DNA from: Clostridiales bacterium
GTDB lineage: Bacteria; Bacillota; Clostridia; Saccharofermentanales; Saccharofermentanaceae
DNA length: 64,000 nt
Reading direction: 5' to 3'
Assembly: GCA_017551865.1 (NCBI GenBank)
Contig: JAFZKB010000030.1
Span: forward strand, 186,001 to 250,000
Shown here: one piece after another, positions 38,112-45,439 of the stretch
Layout: each line of letters starts with the position of its first letter
Numbering within the stretch: position 1 is the first letter of the stretch
Notes under the pieces: generated by a model
The model's input: only the letters and a program-made list of their open reading frames with translations
The model's database searches: none
What the model was told of the DNA's origin: nothing
Made by a program: the position numbers and the translations under genes

Positions 38112-38140
38112 ATGATAGCACAGTGAAAATTCACTGTCAA
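38112..38140 (-). promoter_or_regulatory. SigA-like promoter of the trp operon with internal palindrome
   Basis: Minus strand: -35 TTGACA (38135-38140), 17-base spacer, -10 TATCAT (38112-38117). The spacer coincides with an 18-base dyad with 8-bp arms (ACAGTGAA/TTCACTGT, 38120-38137). The dyad suggests a repressor site in addition to the T-box. Confidence 0.75.
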
Positions 38141-38194
38141 TAGCATACCTTCGCAGAAACTTCGTCTCCGTCCGGATAAGTCTTAAGCGCGGGA

Positions 38195-39091
38195 TCAGGC
38201 GCCGGCCTGAAGAACTGCCGATGATGCAACGATCATAAACCCGAACATGAACATAATGAAGGAAATGGCACCGGCAATACCAAAATGAATGGCTTTATGC
38301 TTTTTCCTATCGATGAGCATCCGGGCAAGAACGATAAAGATCGGGGCCGAACAGGCAAATACAAGATAGGCGCCGAGCGCCTGTGGTGCATTGATCTTCG
38401 TCAGATCCGAATTACTGGCAAGACCAGTGGAATTACTAAGATAGCCAATCGTTGCCGATACGAAGTTATTCCCGAAATGAAGGATCATCGGAAGCAGGAT
38501 ATTGTTCTTTTTCACGAGAAGATAGGAAAGGCAGGCCCCCATGACCGCTGTGTTAAGAAACCGCAGCGGCGACCAGTGCATGATGCCGAAGAACAGACCC
38601 ATGATCAATACGATGACCCAATCCTTCTTAATGCTTCGGAAATGCGAGAGGACACAGCCTCTTTCCATCGCCTCTTCACAGATGGCCGGAAGCACAGCGA
38701 CGATCAGGACGATGGGCAGATAGCCCATTCTCCCGTAGAGAAACTCATTTAGTCCCGAGACCTCTTTTCGGGCAGAGACCGGAAGGACACAAAGGGAAAT
38801 GCCGATACAGACCATTGCAAGAAGAAAACTCGCGATCCCCAGGAAGACCGTACCGAAGAAATCCGCAACCGTGATCTTCTTGACCGGGAACATCTCTTTA
38901 AGTTTCACTCCGCGGATCAGACAGTAAAGGACGGCGACGAACAGGAACATCAGCTCGGACAAAACAAGTCCTGGAATACCCAGGAGCTTCTGCATCTGTG
39001 CCCCTGCCGTCAAAAATAGAGCAAGGAAGGCACCCTGCATGACAAAGCCCATCCAGACAGGCAGTTTGTTCTGATTCGATAACTGTTCCAT
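38195..39091 (-). CDS. CPBP-family intramembrane metalloprotease
   Basis: A 298-residue polytopic protein with about eight hydrophobic helices. The conserved motifs are present: AICEEAMERGCVLSHFR (the EExxxR box), GIMHWSPLRFLN and LPMILHFGNN, which carry the catalytic Glu and His residues. The family includes CAAX-type proteases and bacteriocin-immunity relatives. ATG 39091 is chosen; a TTG start at 39127 would add 12 residues but has no ribosome site. It is divergent from plsC. Confidence 0.85.
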   Translation of the reverse strand: MEQLSNQNKLPVWMGFVMQGAFLALFLTAGAQMQKLLGIPGLVLSELMFLFVAVLYCLIRGVKLKEMFPVKKITVADFFGTVFLGIASFLLAMVCIGISLCVLPVSARKEVSGLNEFLYGRMGYLPIVLIVAVLPAICEEAMERGCVLSHFRSIKKDWVIVLIMGLFFGIMHWSPLRFLNTAVMGACLSYLLVKKNNILLPMILHFGNNFVSATIGYLSNSTGLASNSDLTKINAPQALGAYLVFACSAPIFIVLARMLIDRKKHKAIHFGIAGAISFIMFMFGFMIVASSAVLQAGA

Positions 39092-39265
39092 GAGACCGGT
39101 CCTTTTTCCTAAAAAGTTTTCTACCAAAAAGTATAGATGATTTGGAAAGGATGGACAAGAAGCGCGTTTTTCATGCCCGGTCTCACACCTTGTTCAAGCA
39201 GGTTTCCGAAGAATGTGGTACAATACGTTCTCGTAAAAACACATGCATCTTCTCGGAGGAAGGAT

Positions 39266-40018
39266 ATGAAATACTTGATCTGGTTCTTATGGGGAATCTT
39301 AGGACTTCTGGGTGCGCTCGTCGCAGCTATCGTTATCTATTTTCTTTTTATCTTCGTTGCCTCGTTTTTCATCAGCACGAAGAAAGAATACAACAAAGAT
39401 TCCAGGTTTTACCGCTTCCTTCTTCACTCCTCGACCGGCATCGGTATGAGGATCATGCGCATCCGTTACGACCTCGTCGATCTCGACAAGATCCCGGAAG
39501 GTAAGCAGATGCTCTTCGTATGCAACCACAGATCCAACTTCGATCCGCTCGTCTCCTGGAGACTTCTTCGTAAGCACAACCCGTCTTTCATCTCCAAGGA
39601 GTCGAACTTCAAGGTTCCCTTCTACGGTCGTCTGATCAGAAGATGTTGCTTCATGTCCATTGACCGTGAAAATCCGAGGAACGCCATGATGACCATCGAC
39701 CGCGCCTCCAAACTTCTGATCGCCGACGAGGTCTCCATCGCGGTATATCCGGAAGGAACCAGAAGCAAGTCCTGCGAACTTCTCCCCTTCCATAACGGCG
39801 TCTTCAAAATCGCCCAGAAAGCAAATGTCCCTGTCGTCGTCCTGACACTTCAGGGAACCGAAAAGGTTTCGAAGAACTATCCCTGGAAGAGCACTAAGAT
39901 CCGCCTTAAGTGTGTCGGTGTGATCCCGGCAGATCACGTCAAAGGCAGCAAGACATCCATCATCGCAGATGAGGCGCGCGACATGATCGCCAAGGATCTC
40001 GAAGAGAATCCGCTATGA
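39266..40018 (+). CDS. plsC: 1-acyl-sn-glycerol-3-phosphate acyltransferase
   Basis: A 250-residue membrane-anchored acyltransferase of phospholipid synthesis, making phosphatidic acid from lysophosphatidic acid. An N-terminal helix (about residues 2-30) precedes the active-site HX4D box in NHRSNFDPL and the glycerol-phosphate motif YPEGTRSKS. ATG 39266 follows GGAGGAAGG; the longer frame from 39137 has no such site. It is followed by the repeat array. Confidence 0.93.
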   Translation: MKYLIWFLWGILGLLGALVAAIVIYFLFIFVASFFISTKKEYNKDSRFYRFLLHSSTGIGMRIMRIRYDLVDLDKIPEGKQMLFVCNHRSNFDPLVSWRLLRKHNPSFISKESNFKVPFYGRLIRRCCFMSIDRENPRNAMMTIDRASKLLIADEVSIAVYPEGTRSKSCELLPFHNGVFKIAQKANVPVVVLTLQGTEKVSKNYPWKSTKIRLKCVGVIPADHVKGSKTSIIADEARDMIAKDLEENPL

Positions 40019-40358
40019 GCAGATCTCTGAACCGGTATATGGATACCTCCCTTTTGTAACAATATAGTCCGGGGCGGTAATGAACTCCCTTCAGAAAGCC
40101 CATTTTCATTCCCAAGCTTGAAAAATCAGCATCGGGGCCGTAAAAATGCGGTTGTCACATTCATACTTTCATTCCCGGAAGGCTTTTTTGAATACTCAGG
40201 CCGTAAATCCTTGTTTTTTCTTCTCGAAAAAGCAGATTTTTACGGCCTGACTGATCTTTTTAAGCCTGTCGGAATGAATTCCGCTTCAATACCCTTTCAG
40301 TCTTACGGCCCCATCCTAAAAAAATCCCCCTCCGGGCCGTAAACAGGTATTCCAACCA
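40019..40358. other. Gene-free interval between convergent genes, occupied by a repeat array
   Basis: These 340 bases lie between the plsC stop and the stop of the putative nuclease gene. No coding sequence is supported; the interval is taken up mainly by the 63-base-period inverted array described separately. Confidence 0.8.
40073..40342. repeat. Mirror-symmetric array with 63-base period
   Basis: GGCCGTAA-type blocks start at 40073 (as GGCGGTAA), 40136 and 40199, exactly 63 bases apart. The inverted form TTACGGCC lies at 40240-40247 and 40303-40310, again 63 apart. The copies are symmetric about 40223. Within each full unit a second block TTCATTCC falls at unit positions 33-40 and a GGCTT-like block at about 44-48, in both orientations. 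The centre (40199-40247) folds as a hairpin, and an extra GGGCCGTAA at 40334-40342 pairs with TTACGGCCC at 40303-40311. Confidence 0.85.
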
Positions 40359-41159
40359 CTAACAATCGAATATCTCCTTGATATTCTGTTTCAATACATG
40401 CACATTCAGAGGACAGCCGGCTGACTCAAAAGTCAAAATGAGATTCTTGCCCGAGAATATTCCGCTACGACTATATAGTTCAAGCTTATGTATATTATCT
40501 CTTCTATATCCTGCTTCATCCATCATACCAAGGTGCTCGTGAAAGAATATCCGTCGGGAACTGACATGAAGCAGAGTAAAGTCAGGATATTTGACCTCAC
40601 CCGTTTTCAGCGCTATTGGACATTCATATTTGTAGGGGATCCCCAGTTCATAGTACATATTCGCTATCATGACCTCAGATTTAGTTCGAACTAATTCTCC
40701 CTGCTTTGTCGGATACTTACATTCTTCGGGAAACAAAGGATTCGGGGAGTATTTCTTCGCTCTCCATAACTCCTCATAATCCTTGTCATTGATCAGATAC
40801 GGATTGATCAATGGCCGTCTTGCTGGATGCATAGCAGTATACATGTGTTCCGGAAGCAGAAAATACCCGGGTTCTAAAAGCGATTCAACCCTTGCCAGTT
40901 CCTTTCTCGCCACTCTCACAAGATCCGTCAGATAATCCTTCTGCGCCAGAAGATTTCTGATCTTCTCGTCCTCTTTGGAAAGATACTTTCTTTTGACGCA
41001 ATTTTCTCTTTCAGCCGACCAGTAATACTGCCATTTCCCATTACAGCTCGTCACCCGTAGCCGCCCTTCCGGCGCCTTGCGAAGTTCCTCTTCGGCCAAG
41101 GAGATCACCTTCTCCAGTCTCTTCTTTCGTTCCATGAGTTCATCGATCAACGGATGCAT
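40359..41159 (-). CDS. Conserved protein with PD-(D/E)XK-nuclease-like C-terminus
   Basis: A 266-residue soluble protein of unproven function. The N-terminal half is helical and includes APEGRLRVTSCNGKWQYYW and LLAQKDYLTDLVRVARKEL. The C-terminal half shows RTKSEVMIANMYYELGIPY, then KYPDFTLLHV and FFHEHLGMMDE, which matches the Glu...Asp...Glu spacing of PD-(D/E)XK nucleases, though the final Lys is replaced. ATG 41159 follows AAGGAGG. It resembles uncharacterised proteins that I recall being scattered in clostridial accessory DNA. A terminator-like hairpin lies immediately before its ribosome site, suggesting attenuation. Confidence 0.7.
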   Translation of the reverse strand: MHPLIDELMERKKRLEKVISLAEEELRKAPEGRLRVTSCNGKWQYYWSAERENCVKRKYLSKEDEKIRNLLAQKDYLTDLVRVARKELARVESLLEPGYFLLPEHMYTAMHPARRPLINPYLINDKDYEELWRAKKYSPNPLFPEECKYPTKQGELVRTKSEVMIANMYYELGIPYKYECPIALKTGEVKYPDFTLLHVSSRRIFFHEHLGMMDEAGYRRDNIHKLELYSRSGIFSGKNLILTFESAGCPLNVHVLKQNIKEIFDC

Positions 41160-41191
41160 ATTTTCCTCCTTGAAAAGCATTTCCCTTCTTG

Positions 41192-41229
41192 TATATAAAA
41201 GGAGCTCCGGGTTTATCCGGGAGCTCCTT
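41192..41229 (-). terminator. Terminator-like hairpin in the leader of the putative nuclease gene
   Basis: Minus strand: AAGGAGCTCC and GGAGCTCCTT arms (41199-41229 with an inner CCGG extension), then TTTTATATA. It ends about 35 bases before the ATG at 41159, so it could terminate upstream transcripts or act as an attenuator. Confidence 0.65.
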
Positions 41230-41426
41230 CCTACGATTCGATTAACTATTTAAAGACGATAAATTTGAAGGTCATCTCTATTCAACATCAGACCGTTTCG
41301 CTATTCAAGATTATTCTTCTGACAATCGCTATCAATCCTGCACCCTTTGTCGAAATTTGATTCCATTTTTCTTTTTGAAAAGACCCCTCCCAGCACTCAT
41401 TTCTTAATTCTTTTCTTTCCATAAAA

Positions 41427-41459
41427 GAAGCGCCGCGGATCGTTTTTCCGCGGCGCTTC
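41427..41459 (-). terminator. Strong rho-independent terminator
   Basis: A perfect 13-bp stem GAAGCGCCGCGGA / TCCGCGGCGCTTC with a 7-base loop; on the minus strand it is followed by TTTTAT. It ends the transcript from the promoter at 41661-41689 and any hemW read-through. Confidence 0.88.
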
Positions 41460-41655
41460 GATCAATACCTGTTGATACTTCTGCAAGCACGAAAGTGGTA
41501 GCGATAAAGTTGCTTGCTGCGAGGTTTTTGGGGAGTGCGTCGATAACATCAAAAAGGGGAGTTAGTCATCTGTAAAGGAAACTACGCATTAATTCTAAAA
41601 ACCTCACTCAGGTATAATATCAAGGAACACAAACTAGTTAGCATATGCTAACTGT
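41427..41655 (-). ncRNA. Putative structured small RNA of unknown family
   Basis: A unit of about 230 bases with its own promoter (41661-41689) and terminator (41427-41459). The transcript would begin with the palindrome AGTTAGCATATGCTAACT (41636-41653), followed by a long stem with 9-bp arms GAGGTTTTT/AAAAACCTC (41597-41605 with 41521-41529), an internal bubble and a 5-bp inner stem (41584-41588 with 41536-41540), then a hairpin with arms GCAAGCA/TGCTTGC (41483-41489 with 41511-41517), then the terminator. The bubble-bearing long hairpin recalls 6S RNA, but the match is not good enough to name it. No ORF with a ribosome site is seen. It could also be a remnant of a lost gene. Confidence 0.5.
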
Positions 41656-41660
41656 CTAGA

Positions 41661-41689
41661 ATAATAACAGAGCCAGCCTCTGTTGTCAA
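41661..41689 (-). promoter_or_regulatory. Strong SigA-like promoter, not followed by a protein gene
   Basis: Minus strand: perfect -35 TTGACA (41684-41689), 17-base spacer, -10 TATTAT (41661-41666). The spacer itself contains ACAGAG/CTCTGT arms. The 18-bp palindrome at 41636-41653 covers the expected start site. Confidence 0.7.
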
Positions 41690-41765
41690 CAGGATTTTTC
41701 TCATAATCTGGAATTAGGCTATATCCGCTGAATCCGCCTGTCCTCTTCTCAAAAAGAACGGCATC

Positions 41766-42995
41766 TCAGATGTAGTCGATGAACACCTGGTTTGCAAGAT
41801 CCACACCCTTTTCTGTCAATCGGTACGCACCGCCTTCATGAACGACAAGCCCCGCACTGATCTCTTTTTGTAATTCCGCTCCAAAAGATCCATCCACCTT
41901 CTCGCCGAATCTCCGCTCATATTCATCTTCTACTACGCCGATTCTCGTTCGGAAGCCGAGCATCATATACTCTTTCTTCTTCGCTTCTTCCGAAAGCGTT
42001 TCTTCCGGGAAAAGGACATCCTTTCTGTCCACTTCTTCCCTTCGCAAAGAAGCGATATATGCATCGATATCTTCCACGTGACGGCCGCGCTCGTTCCCGA
42101 CATAGTAATGCGCGCCCACGCCGAATGCATAGTACGGCTCTGCCCGCCAGTACATGGAGTTGTGGCGGCTCTCATAACCTTCCCTGGCCATGTTGCTGAT
42201 CTCATAATGGAGAAAGCCGTTTTCCTTTAGTCTGGACGTCACGTAGTGATACATCTTCCTGTCTTCTTCCTGAGTGACAAACTTTTCGATATCGCCGCCA
42301 TAGCGGTCGTACATGGGCGTTCCTTTCTCGAGGATCAGCGAATAAAGAGAAATATGCGGGATCTTCTGTGAGAGAAGAAAATCCAGCGTCTCTTTTACGC
42401 TTTCCATGGTCTGCCCCGGGATCCCGAGCATCATGTCGCAGGAGATGTTTTGAAATCCCGCTGCCTTTGCTTCGGAAATCACTCTCCTGGCAGATGAACT
42501 GTCATGGATCCTCGAAAGCTCTTTTAAGACTTTATCATCCAGGCTCTGCACACCAATCGACAGCCGGTTCACCCCGGCTGCGAAAAAAGAAGAAAGCTTT
42601 TCTTCATCGACAGTTCCGGGATTAACTTCGAGCGTGATCTCACAGCCCTCCGCGATGTTGAATTCTTCGCGCAAAGCACCGATCACTTTTTCTATCTGCG
42701 CGGCGGTAAGAAGCGATGGCGTGCCGCCACCAAAATAGATGGTCTGAAAAGCGCATCTGCCGCCCCCGTGCGCCCCTGAGGAATCTCTGCCCCCGCTTTC
42801 GCATTCATTTCCCGCTTCTCCGGCACGCACGGAAGAAAACCACGAAGGCGTCAGGTGGATCTCTTTACAGAGCGCATCCACATATTCCTCCGCCCGGTCC
42901 AGGCACGAAGGAAAGGAAAGAAAGTCGCAGTATGCACATTTTCTCACGCAGAACGGAATATGGATATACGCGGAAGATGGGGACATCTCAGGCAT
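41766..42995 (-). CDS. hemW: Radical SAM family heme chaperone / coproporphyrinogen III oxidase-like protein HemW
   Basis: A 409-residue protein with CVRKCAYC (Cys16, Cys20, Cys23) followed by Asp-Phe, YFGGGTPSLL and the HemW/HemN barrel motifs ITLEVNPGTVDEEKL, GVNRLSIGVQSLDD and DMMLGIPGQT. HemW proteins deliver heme rather than oxidise coproporphyrinogen. A Gly/Ser-rich insert of about 25 residues lies before IYFGGGTPS. ATG 42995 overlaps the upstream stop by 8 bases (ATGCCTGA), so it is coupled to the ATPase/TOPRIM-like pair, an odd partnership. Confidence 0.92.
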   Translation of the reverse strand: MPEMSPSSAYIHIPFCVRKCAYCDFLSFPSCLDRAEEYVDALCKEIHLTPSWFSSVRAGEAGNECESGGRDSSGAHGGGRCAFQTIYFGGGTPSLLTAAQIEKVIGALREEFNIAEGCEITLEVNPGTVDEEKLSSFFAAGVNRLSIGVQSLDDKVLKELSRIHDSSSARRVISEAKAAGFQNISCDMMLGIPGQTMESVKETLDFLLSQKIPHISLYSLILEKGTPMYDRYGGDIEKFVTQEEDRKMYHYVTSRLKENGFLHYEISNMAREGYESRHNSMYWRAEPYYAFGVGAHYYVGNERGRHVEDIDAYIASLRREEVDRKDVLFPEETLSEEAKKKEYMMLGFRTRIGVVEDEYERRFGEKVDGSFGAELQKEISAGLVVHEGGAYRLTEKGVDLANQVFIDYI

Positions 42996-43656
42996 GAAGC
43001 ACCTGCCTGACCGCACCGCTCAGAGCCAGTTCAAATTTCTTAAAGCTCGGCGAGACGTTGTTCTCGGGAAGCATGTACTTCGAGATCTTCTCGGCCCAAG
43101 TCGCCTTATACTGCCCGATAGCGGGATACCCGATCTTCTTGATACGCGGGGACTGCTCTTTTAAGATCGCATCACAGAGCACCTCCCAGGTGCCGCAGAT
43201 GCTGTCCTGCTCATATCCGTCGAGCACTTCCATATCCGCTTCCGGATATGCCATCAGCAGCGCGTTCTTATCGGCCAGCATCCAGCTCTCCATCTCTTCA
43301 ACGGAGATCGCGATGACGGTCGGCAGGTCGCGCGCATAGCGGCGGCATGTATCCTTCAGGCGGTTCATAAGTTCTTCCGGGTCATGGTCGTCGGAATCGA
43401 TGCATACGATAACGATCGTCTCCGTGCCGGAAAAGACTTTCTCGTAGGCGCGCAGTTTCGCCGGCAGGAGCTCTAAGAGCCCTGCGGAGAAGGGATCTGG
43501 CTTATTGTCCGGATGGTCGGGCCAGTACCCGCATCCTCTGTGGGGACGCAGGTAGCTCACGAAGTCCTGTGTATATTGTTTGATGATACAGTTCGTCAGG
43601 CGCTTTAGTACCACGCCGCCCGATCTGTCCTCACTTAAGATCTCTACTCGTACCAA
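42988..43656 (-). CDS. DUF4276/TOPRIM-like protein, partner of an AAA ATPase
   Basis: A 222-residue protein. Short acidic motifs in order, VEILSEDRSGG near the N-terminus, VCIDSDDHDPEEL in the middle and SVEEMESWMLADKNALL after it, match the DUF4276 pattern, a TOPRIM-like nuclease fold with an early Glu and a DxD pair. Such proteins are often encoded beside AAA15/OLD-type ATPases in putative defence modules (recalled knowledge). Here the ATPase gene lies 14 bases upstream. The stop overlaps hemW. Function is inferred. Confidence 0.7.
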   Translation of the reverse strand: MVRVEILSEDRSGGVVLKRLTNCIIKQYTQDFVSYLRPHRGCGYWPDHPDNKPDPFSAGLLELLPAKLRAYEKVFSGTETIVIVCIDSDDHDPEELMNRLKDTCRRYARDLPTVIAISVEEMESWMLADKNALLMAYPEADMEVLDGYEQDSICGTWEVLCDAILKEQSPRIKKIGYPAIGQYKATWAEKISKYMLPENNVSPSFKKFELALSGAVRQVLHA

Positions 43657-43670
43657 GGATGTCTTTCCTT

Positions 43671-44861
43671 TCAGTCGTCAAAATGTCCGGCATACCAGAT
43701 GGCGCCCATGCCAACGCCCTGTTCGTACAGTTCCTGCACGATCGGGATCGAACCTGCGCAGCGGATATCGATCTGGTCTTCCCAGGTGTCTTCGCCTCGG
43801 CTGAACACCCATATCTCCGAAGGAGACAGATTCTCTAAAATGTATGGATTATGTGTCGTAAAGATGATCTGGCAGCCCGGGCAGCGGATCGAATAATTCC
43901 GCATCTCGGTCGCCAGGATATCGAGCATATCGTGATAGAGTCCTTCGTCCGGGGATTCGATGAGGATCAGGGGCTTGGGATCCGGATCCGAGAATAAAAG
44001 CAGGAACAGCGCCAGCATATCCGGCTTTTTAAAGTGCTTTAATACCGCTTCCTCATTCTTCTCGCGAAGACCCGGAATCGCCTCGAAAAGACGACTCATG
44101 ATCATCTTATATTCGCCCGGCTTTTCAGCCTTCAGATAATGAAGCACATTTCTGGCATTCGAGCCGTCGCTGTTCAAGTGCTTATGTCCGCCCGGCGCTA
44201 CATCCTCGGGGATCTGGAACGTCTGATCCTTTCTAAATCCTACGAAGAACCAGCGGAGGATCTCTCTATATGTGCGGTTGGTGTAGTAGAACTGCTTCAT
44301 CGCGCCGTAGGCATGGAGCGCAGACGTCTGCGAATCGTTCATCTCGCCGTCCATCTTCTCGCCCTTAAATAGCACGAAGCCCTTACCCTGCTGAAAACTG
44401 AGGATCGCCTTCGGCTCTTCCATATCCTCGCGCCAGAGCGTTAAAACCTCTTCTTCGAAATGCGGCTTTCCGTGAACATTGCTGCCAATCACGAGCCGGT
44501 ACTCGCAGTAAGTCTGCTTCTTATCCTCTTCCTTGAAAAGAAAACACAGCGTCGCGATGACCGGCTGGTCCTTCTCGAGAAGAAGATTCGCAAACCCCTT
44601 TCTCCCCGATTCTGTCGAAGCCGATGCCGGGCCCTTGATGACGGCGCCCTGCACGAAGGACAAAAACGAGAAGAACATCGTCTTTCCCGAGTGGTTTCGG
44701 CCAATCAGGGCCTCGATGCCGTTCAGAGGATGCGGCACATCGAGTCCGGCCTGTAAAGCAAGAGATGACTGCCCGGGAGTCTTCCGGATGTCGTCCAGAA
44801 GGGCGCCAATGCAGTCATCTTTAAATAATCCAAAATTCTGTATACGAATTCCCAGTAACAT
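43671..44861 (-). CDS. AAA family ATPase (AAA15/OLD-like)
   Basis: A 396-residue SMC/RecF-type ATPase. Walker A is GRNHSGKT (about residues 54-61); Walker B is PLILIESPDEGLYHDM; the switch His lies in IIFTTHNPYILENLSPSEIW. This combination is usual for AAA15/AAA21 ATPases of OLD, RloA and PARIS-like systems. ATG 44861 follows GGTG weakly; a TTG at 44882 would add seven residues. Partner of the TOPRIM-like protein encoded next. It probably forms a sensor-ATPase plus effector pair (inference). Confidence 0.8.
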   Translation of the reverse strand: MLLGIRIQNFGLFKDDCIGALLDDIRKTPGQSSLALQAGLDVPHPLNGIEALIGRNHSGKTMFFSFLSFVQGAVIKGPASASTESGRKGFANLLLEKDQPVIATLCFLFKEEDKKQTYCEYRLVIGSNVHGKPHFEEEVLTLWREDMEEPKAILSFQQGKGFVLFKGEKMDGEMNDSQTSALHAYGAMKQFYYTNRTYREILRWFFVGFRKDQTFQIPEDVAPGGHKHLNSDGSNARNVLHYLKAEKPGEYKMIMSRLFEAIPGLREKNEEAVLKHFKKPDMLALFLLLFSDPDPKPLILIESPDEGLYHDMLDILATEMRNYSIRCPGCQIIFTTHNPYILENLSPSEIWVFSRGEDTWEDQIDIRCAGSIPIVQELYEQGVGMGAIWYAGHFDD

Positions 44862-44884
44862 CTTTTCACCGCCATTTCTCAATC

Positions 44885-44904
44885 AAAAGGCCTTCCTGCC
44901 TTTT
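44885..44904 (-). terminator. Short terminator-like hairpin before the ATPase gene
   Basis: Arms AAAAGGC (44885-44891) and GCCTTTT (44898-44904) with a 6-base loop. On the minus strand it stands 45 bases after the stop of the divIVA-like gene and may end the long ftsZ-coaD transcript. Confidence 0.5.
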
Positions 44905-44948
44905 TCCTATCGAAAAGATCTTTTCCCGCGGCAGGACTATAGTTACTG

Positions 44949-45422
44949 TTATTTTAACTCTTTCTTGTCCTTTTGGATACGTACCAGGATATCCGTCAGC
45001 TCATTTTCGAGCTCTGTCAGTCTCTTTCTCGCATAATCGATCGAACGTGTGTAAATCAGTTCGGACTGCTGGTTCGCCTCGGTCAGGATCCTCTCGCTCT
45101 GCTCTTTGGCAAGGAGGGTGACCTGATGCTCGTCGATCATGATGGCCTGGCGCTGCTCGGACTCACGAAGGATACCCTCCGCTTTCTGTCTGGCAGAAGC
45201 GATCACCTGGTGCTGACGATCCACGATCCACTTGGCCTGCTGAACTTCCGACGGGAAGCTGGCACGGATCTGCTTGATCCAGTACAGCACATCGGCGCGG
45301 TCAACGATGCAGTTGTCCGAAAACGGCACGCCCTTGGCCTGCTCGATCGTTGCCTGAAGCTGGTCTAACAGTTCATAAAGATCCTTATCTGATGTTCTCA
45401 CATTTCCATTTGCATCCGGCAT
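44949..45422 (-). CDS. DivIVA-like coiled-coil protein
   Basis: A 157-residue hydrophilic protein, largely coiled coil (about residues 55-155; HQVIASARQKAEGILRESEQ and EQSERILTEANQQSELIY). The pattern resembles small DivIVA/ATP-synthase-B-like proteins encoded near coaD and rsmD in clostridia (recalled). It probably acts near the membrane or septum, but no function is shown. It lies 17 bases after coaD. Confidence 0.75.
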   Translation of the reverse strand: MPDANGNVRTSDKDLYELLDQLQATIEQAKGVPFSDNCIVDRADVLYWIKQIRASFPSEVQQAKWIVDRQHQVIASARQKAEGILRESEQRQAIMIDEHQVTLLAKEQSERILTEANQQSELIYTRSIDYARKRLTELENELTDILVRIQKDKKELK

Positions 45423-45439
45423 AGGAAAAACCTCCCTTA

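Larger units (their letters stand above)
41160..41765. other. Gene-free interval with two terminators and a putative RNA gene
   Basis: These 606 bases hold no convincing coding sequence. From right to left on the minus strand: a strong promoter (41661-41689), a palindrome at the start site, several hairpins, a strong terminator (41427-41459), about 200 bases without clear structure, and a second terminator-like hairpin (41199-41229) just before the putative nuclease gene. Confidence 0.75.

Noticed and set aside
40073..40342. CRISPR array
   Set aside because: Spacing is regular but conserved blocks are only about 8 bases and are inverted halfway; no direct repeats of 23-37 bases and no cas genes.
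40118..40342. 74-codon plus-strand frame across the repeat array
   Set aside because: Low-complexity, Phe/Ser-rich translation with no ribosome site; the array is better explained as non-coding.
41440..41570. Minus-strand frame reading LTPLFDVIDALPKNLAAS and onward
   Set aside because: It looks protein-like but has a stop just upstream and no start codon; it could be a gene remnant, but there is not enough to annotate.
41427..41655. 6S RNA (ssrS) assignment for the putative small RNA
   Set aside because: A long stem with a bubble is present, but end pairing and bubble position do not fit well enough to name it.
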